A stretch of 8,792 nt of DNA from CAYWTX01 sp964461295 (GTDB lineage Bacteria > Planctomycetota > Phycisphaerae > SM23-33). The DNA lies in NCBI GenBank assembly GCA_964461295.1, contig CAYWTX010000412.1, positions 1-8,792 of the forward strand. Direction: 5' to 3'. Positions 5,696 to 8,792 of this stretch are shown piece by piece. A model generated the notes under the pieces. It was not told where the DNA came from. It searched no databases and saw only the letters and a list, made by a program, of their open reading frames with translations. Both the position numbers and the translations under genes were made by a program. The first letter of the stretch is position 1; each line of letters opens with the position of its first letter.

Positions 5696-7819
5696 CTACG
5701 CCGTTTCCTGCACGGCAATCCGCGCGTCCACCGCCACCGGGGTGACGCCCGGCGGGCCGACCACGTAGGGGTTGATGTCCATCTCCCGGATCTGGGGGAA
5801 CTCGGTGGCGAGCTGGCTGAGTCGCTGCATCGCCTCGGCGATGGCGTCGATGTCCACGCCCTCGTGGGTTCCGGCCGCCTGGAGCATGTGATAGGTCCGC
5901 GTGGAGCTGAGCATTTCCTTGGCTTCCTCGGTCGTCAGGGGCGCGATGTAGAACGCCACGTCCTTGAGCACCTCGACGAGGACGCCGCCGGTGCCGAACA
6001 TCATCAGCGGGCCATATCGGGCGTCGCGGTGCATGCCGAGGATGACTTCCTGCCCCTTCCTGCACATTTCCTCGACGAGCACACCCAGGATGCTGGCGTT
6101 GGGCAGCTTTCGCGGGATGCGGTACATCATGAGGTCGAACGCGTCGGCCACTTCCGCGGCGTTGGTCAGCGAGGTCTTCACGCCGCCGACCTCGGTCTTG
6201 TGCACGATGTCCGGCGACCAGATCTTGAGGACCACGGGGTATCCGATCTGGTCGGCGAACGTGGCGGCCTGCTCGCCGCTGGTGGCCACCATGCCGCGAG
6301 GCGTGACGAAGCCGTAGGCGTCGAGGATTTCCTTGGCCTCGGTCTCGCCGATTTCAGGCTGGCCGAGGCGGAGGTGGCGGGTGATGATCTTTTCGACCTT
6401 GCGGCGGTTGACGGGGAAGAGGCGGACGACGCGTTCGGGACGGCGGCGCCAGCGGGCGTAGTCGCTGATGGCGCGGAGGGCGGCGATGGCGAACTCGGGG
6501 GAGCGGTACGACGGCACGCCCCCCCGGCGCAGGACGGTCACCGCGCTTTCCACTCGCTGGGCGCCCAGGAAGCAGGCGAGGATCGGCTTGCCGCTCTGGC
6601 CGGGTTTGCCGCCGTGCCGGGCGGCGACGCGGACGACGGCCTCGGCCGTCGCGTCGCACTCGGTCATCGCGTGGGGCGTCAGCAGGACGAGCACGCCGTG
6701 GACGTTGGGGTCGGCCAGGGCCGTGTCGAGGGCGAACTCGTAGCGGTCGGCCAGGGCGTCGCCCAGGACGTCGATGGGGTTGCCGACGCTGGCGTGGGCC
6801 GGCAGACGAGTGGCCAGGGCGGCGACGGTGTCGGGGGCGAGGTCGGCCAGGTGCAGCCCGACGCGTTCGGCGGCGTCGGTGGCCATGATGCCCAGGCCGC
6901 CGGTGTTGGCGATGATGGCGACGTTGGGGCCTTCGGGCAGGGGCTGCATGGCCAGGGCGCGAGCGTAGTCGAACTGAGCGGTGATGGACTCGCAGCGGAT
7001 GACGCCGGCGCGCTCGAAGACGACCTCGTAGGCTCGCTCGGTGTCGACGAGGCGGCCGGTGTGCGACGAGGCCGCGCGGGCCCCGGCGCCGGTCTCGCCG
7101 GCCTTCATCAGCAGGATCGGCTTCTCGTGGCAGATGCGTTCGGCCTCGCGGATGAATGCGTCGCCGTCGGCGATGGTTTCGAGGTAGCCGGCGATCACGC
7201 GGGTGTCTTCGTCGTGGCCGAGGGTCTTGAGGACTTCCAGTTCGCCGATGTCGGCCTTGTTGCCGATGGAGACGAGCTTGCTGAAGCCCATGCCGCTGGA
7301 TCGGCCGAGGTCGACGATGGCGGCCAGCAGCGAGCCCGACTGCGAGAAGTAGCCCACGGGGCCGGCAAGCGGCAGGGGCCCGCCGAAGGAGGCGTTGAGC
7401 TTGTTGGCCGGGCACATGATGCCCAGGCAGTTGGGGCCGAGCATGCGGATGCCGACGTCGCGGCAGAGGTTCAGGACCTGCTCTTCCAGTTTTCGGCCGG
7501 CCTCGCCGGACTCCTTGAAGCCCGAGGAGATGAGGATGACCTGTTTCGTGCCGAGCCGCGCGCAGGCGCGGATGACGTCGGTCACGGCCTTGGAGGGCAC
7601 AACGATGACGGCGAGGTCGATGCCCTGGCCGATGGCGTCGAGGGTGGGGTAGCAGCGCAGGTGCTCGATCTCATCGGCGCTGGGATTGACCGGGTAGATG
7701 CTGCCCGGGAAGCCGCCCGCGACGAGGCTGGCGGTGATCTCGTACCCGACCTTGCCCTTCTGTCGGGAAGCCCCGACGATGGCGACGGAACGCGGGTTGA
7801 AGAAGTCAGCTAGGCTCAT
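5696..7819 (-). CDS. Acetate-CoA ligase (ADP-forming), fused alpha and beta subunits
   Basis: A 707-residue protein, the normal length for single-chain NDP-forming acyl-CoA synthetases. Order of domains: CoA-binding Rossmann domain (about 5-135) opening with FNPRSVAIVGAS; ligase CoA domains (about 150-460) with GPVGYFSQSGSL and the phosphohistidine loop ASSHTGRL (His253); a linker; and a C-terminal ATP-grasp domain (about 485-705) with PVVLKIWSPDIVHKTEVGGV, PLMMFGTGG and EMDINPYVV. It interconverts acetyl-CoA, ADP and phosphate with acetate, ATP and CoA, giving ATP from acetyl-CoA in fermentative metabolism or activating acetate. Related acyl-CoAs are possible substrates. Start at ATG 7819 has no obvious SD; the N-terminus matches the family there. 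The stop TAG is followed immediately by the GxxExxY cassette, and the upstream neighbour across the second cassette is a deacetylase gene. Confidence 0.92.
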   Translation of the reverse strand: MSLADFFNPRSVAIVGASRQKGKVGYEITASLVAGGFPGSIYPVNPSADEIEHLRCYPTLDAIGQGIDLAVIVVPSKAVTDVIRACARLGTKQVILISSGFKESGEAGRKLEEQVLNLCRDVGIRMLGPNCLGIMCPANKLNASFGGPLPLAGPVGYFSQSGSLLAAIVDLGRSSGMGFSKLVSIGNKADIGELEVLKTLGHDEDTRVIAGYLETIADGDAFIREAERICHEKPILLMKAGETGAGARAASSHTGRLVDTERAYEVVFERAGVIRCESITAQFDYARALAMQPLPEGPNVAIIANTGGLGIMATDAAERVGLHLADLAPDTVAALATRLPAHASVGNPIDVLGDALADRYEFALDTALADPNVHGVLVLLTPHAMTECDATAEAVVRVAARHGGKPGQSGKPILACFLGAQRVESAVTVLRRGGVPSYRSPEFAIAALRAISDYARWRRRPERVVRLFPVNRRKVEKIITRHLRLGQPEIGETEAKEILDAYGFVTPRGMVATSGEQAATFADQIGYPVVLKIWSPDIVHKTEVGGVKTSLTNAAEVADAFDLMMYRIPRKLPNASILGVLVEEMCRKGQEVILGMHRDARYGPLMMFGTGGVLVEVLKDVAFYIAPLTTEEAKEMLSSTRTYHMLQAAGTHEGVDIDAIAEAMQRLSQLATEFPQIREMDINPYVVGPPGVTPVAVDARIAVQETA

Positions 7820-7850
7820 GGTAGGTTGTTTTCATGTCGCGCCGCGGTTT
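7820..7850 (-). other. Native 31-bp leader between the second cassette and the ligase start
   Basis: This is the only sequence between the cassette end and ATG 7819. It has no recognisable SD and no promoter, so the ligase is probably read from a promoter upstream of the deacetylase gene, through the cassette, or from an unrecognised promoter within the cassette. Confidence 0.4.
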
Positions 7851-7908
7851 CGGAAGAAAAGGAGAAAACGTCGAACGTCCAACGTCGAACGCCGAACTTC
7901 GAAATCGC
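7851..7908 (+). repeat. Left inverted repeat of the four-helix cassette, made of 7-bp units
   Basis: Outer part CGGAAGAAAAGGAGAA (7851-7866), then heptads AACGTCG, AACGTCC, AACGTCG, AACGCCG, AACTTCG (7867-7901) and a decayed sixth unit (7902-7908). The five heptads match those at 8492-8458 on the opposite strand at 31 of 35 positions, in the same order. Confidence 0.85.
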
Positions 7909-7943
7909 CGGGAGGCAGAGCTTGCTTCTGATCCAAGCCACAA

Positions 7944-8402
7944 TCATAGCGTTGTCTTCTTCGTGGGGGAACGATTCAACTCCGCAGTCTGGACGCTGGA
8001 CCGGAAAATGGCAACCAGTTCGCAGCACTCAGTCAGCGTCTCTTCCACCAGGTCCGGAAGCTTCGACATCTTCCGTCTCTTGATCAAGATCAACCAGATT
8101 CGCGACTCCCTGAGTTCCTTCAGCACGATCCGAAACTTGTGGATGAAGTCGTCTCGCGACTCCGCTCCTTGGGCTTCAGCATGGTTGCCTACGGGCGACG
8201 TCCCGGACCGAAGCAGTTGTCCTCCGACATGAGTGGCGGCACGCGTGCGCATCAGCGACTCAACCACATCCATGATCCGGCAGGTGAAGTCCAGAAGACG
8301 TTGTTCCATATCGTACTTGGCGCCGGCGGCGCCGGGCGCCGCAGTGCCGGCCACCATGGTCTTATCTTTTACTCCAATTGCCTGTGCCTCCGCATTCGCC
8401 AT
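7944..8402 (-). CDS. Four-helix-bundle protein of the 23S rRNA intervening-sequence (S23) family
   Basis: A 152-residue protein from ATG 8402, with GGAAGG at 7-nt spacing. The family signature is clear: YDMEQRLLDFTCRIMDVVESL, then the hallmark GQLLRSGTSPVGNHAEAQGA (61-80) and ESRDDFIHKFRIVLKELRES (81-100). A last helix of about 115-140 ends in ELVAIFRSSVQTAEL. Homologues were first found inside 23S rRNA intervening sequences, and the Avd protein of diversity-generating retroelements shares the fold and binds nucleic acid. The molecular role of lone copies is not established. The first 28 or so residues are low-complexity (AGTAAPGAAGAK) and outside the conserved domain; Met32 is within the domain, so a later start is less likely but the extension may be unconserved. 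The gene lies between deacetylase and ligase genes, bounded by heptad inverted repeats. No reverse transcriptase or template/variable repeat is in the window. Confidence 0.88.
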   Translation of the reverse strand: MANAEAQAIGVKDKTMVAGTAAPGAAGAKYDMEQRLLDFTCRIMDVVESLMRTRAATHVGGQLLRSGTSPVGNHAEAQGAESRDDFIHKFRIVLKELRESRIWLILIKRRKMSKLPDLVEETLTECCELVAIFRSSVQTAELNRSPTKKTTL

Positions 8403-8450
8403 TGTCCGCCCTTCCAGTTCTCTCTTCTCTTTCTTCTCCCGGTCTCGGCT

Positions 8451-8503
8451 CCAATCTCGAAGTTCGGAGTTCGACGTTCAGCGTTCGACGTTCTCCTTTT
8501 CCG
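8451..8503 (-). repeat. Right inverted repeat of the four-helix cassette, made of 7-bp units
   Basis: On the minus strand it begins with CGGAAAAGGAG (8503-8493) directly after the deacetylase stop codon. Heptads AACGTCG, AACGCTG, AACGTCG, AACTCCG, AACTTCG follow (8492-8458), with a decayed sixth unit (8457-8451). Relative to the left copy the outer part lacks several bases, while the heptad register is kept. Confidence 0.85.
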
Positions 8504-8792
8504 TCACATCCCATGTATCGGCCAGACCGCATCCATCACCCTTCGCGCCGTGTCTTCCAGTTCGGCCGTCACCGCCTGCCTTTGCACGTCGCTCACCGTC
8601 CGGTGCGGGTCGCGGAGGCCGCCTTCCCAGTCCGTGCTGCCCAGCATCACCCCGCCCAGGCCCAGCGTCAGGTCCTCCTGCGGTTGGTCGTCGCCGCAAA
8701 GCACCTTCCATCCCAGCGCCCAGCCGCGGACGGTGTTCTCCACGTTATAGCCTCCGCCGCCCACGGCCAGCACGGGCCGATCGAAGGACCGC
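8504..8792 (-). CDS. Histone deacetylase / AcuC-like deacetylase, C-terminal part only
   Basis: The gene enters from the right edge; 95 residues and the stop TGA (8506-8504) are visible. The fragment contains RPVLAVGGGGYNVENTVRGW, the GGGGY motif of class I-type zinc deacetylases whose tyrosine stabilises the reaction intermediate, followed by the WAL helix and a C-terminal tail. The zinc ligands lie outside the window. Bacterial members include AcuC, which deacetylates acetyl-CoA synthetase in Bacillus subtilis. Position upstream of an acetate-CoA ligase and a GNAT-domain protein makes a similar lysine-deacetylase role attractive, but polyamine or small-molecule deacetylases share this motif. 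Confidence 0.82.
   Translation of the reverse strand, partial: RSFDRPVLAVGGGGYNVENTVRGWALGWKVLCGDDQPQEDLTLGLGGVMLGSTDWEGGLRDPHRTVSDVQRQAVTAELEDTARRVMDAVWPIHGM

Larger units (their letters stand above)
7851..8503 (-). mobile_element. Inverted-repeat-bounded cassette carrying a four-helix-bundle (IVS/S23-type) gene
   Basis: A 653-bp block that starts at the base after the TGA of the deacetylase gene (8506-8504) and ends 31 bp before the ligase ATG. Its ends are imperfect inverted repeats built around five 7-bp units. It holds one gene in the operon direction and is less GC-rich than its neighbours. No transposase is present and I see no target-site duplication. The architecture parallels the 5169-5695 cassette although the repeats and the gene are different. 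Confidence 0.55.

Noticed and set aside
3412..5745. Plus-strand open frame of about 777 codons opposite the CoA-transferase/GNAT gene
   Set aside because: Composition is dominated by Val, Asp, Gly, Ala and Leu with no recognisable domain, and it lies antisense to a gene with clear catalytic motifs. This is a typical high-GC shadow frame.
5576..7813. Plus-strand open frame of about 745 codons opposite the acetate-CoA ligase gene
   Set aside because: It mirrors the ligase codons, has a repetitive Gly/Asp/Val/Ala composition and no domain signal; the minus-strand ligase explains the sequence.
7867..7908. Heptad array considered as a CRISPR or iteron-type origin
   Set aside because: Units are only 7 bp with no spacers, and the array is mirrored at the other end of the cassette. 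No cas or replication initiator gene is present, so a terminal repeat is the better reading.
7851..8503. Diversity-generating retroelement based on the Avd-like four-helix protein
   Set aside because: No reverse transcriptase, no template/variable repeat pair and no target gene in the window; the lone family member fits the IVS/S23 group.
7834..8750. Plus-strand frames across the four-helix cassette
   Set aside because: No domain resemblance; they run through the inverted repeats and oppose a gene with an unmistakable family signature.

Overview
The window is GC-rich bacterial chromosome, carried almost entirely on the minus strand. The dense coding, long antisense shadow frames and gene mix would suit an anaerobic, acetate-handling bacterium. 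Planctomycetota or a similar high-GC environmental lineage is a guess; no rRNA or other phylogenetic marker is present.

Layout, left to right. (1) 1-1353 holds two minus-strand envelope genes with an ATGA overlap: a GT4-like glycosyltransferase and the N-terminus of a WaaP/Kdo-type kinase cut by the window edge. (2) 1381-1753 is a junction zone. It has a plus-strand sigma70-like promoter, an RBS and the first ~55 codons of a ribose-type ABC substrate-binding lipoprotein. The homology then stops and the sequence runs into the 3' end of the next gene. (3) 1754-8792 is a minus-strand acetyl-CoA gene cluster. In transcription order it runs: histone-deacetylase/AcuC-like protein (C-terminus only), ADP-forming acetate-CoA ligase (fused alpha-beta), acetyl-CoA hydrolase/CoA-transferase fused to a GNAT acetyltransferase, and probable citrate (Re)-synthase, which has its own promoter.

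The cluster as a unit. Three enzymes make or use acetyl-CoA: ligase, CoA-transferase and Re-citrate synthase. Two further activities, a GNAT domain and a deacetylase, are the pair that elsewhere (AcuA/AcuC, Pat/CobB) controls acyl-CoA synthetases by reversible lysine acetylation. This suggests an acetyl-CoA module with built-in acetylation control.

The most unusual structure is two small cassettes inside this operon. One (5169-5695) carries a GxxExxY / PDDEXK_3 protein; the other (7851-8503) carries a 23S-rRNA-intervening-sequence-type four-helix-bundle protein. Each begins directly after the stop codon of the upstream operon gene, each has its single gene in the operon's direction, and each is bounded by its own imperfect inverted repeat. 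Removing them on paper leaves spacers of about 20 and 31 bp. The repeats are unrelated over most of their length, and one is built of 7-bp units. The shared architecture suggests intergenic elements adapted to polycistronic mRNA, possibly folding out of the transcript as rRNA intervening sequences do.
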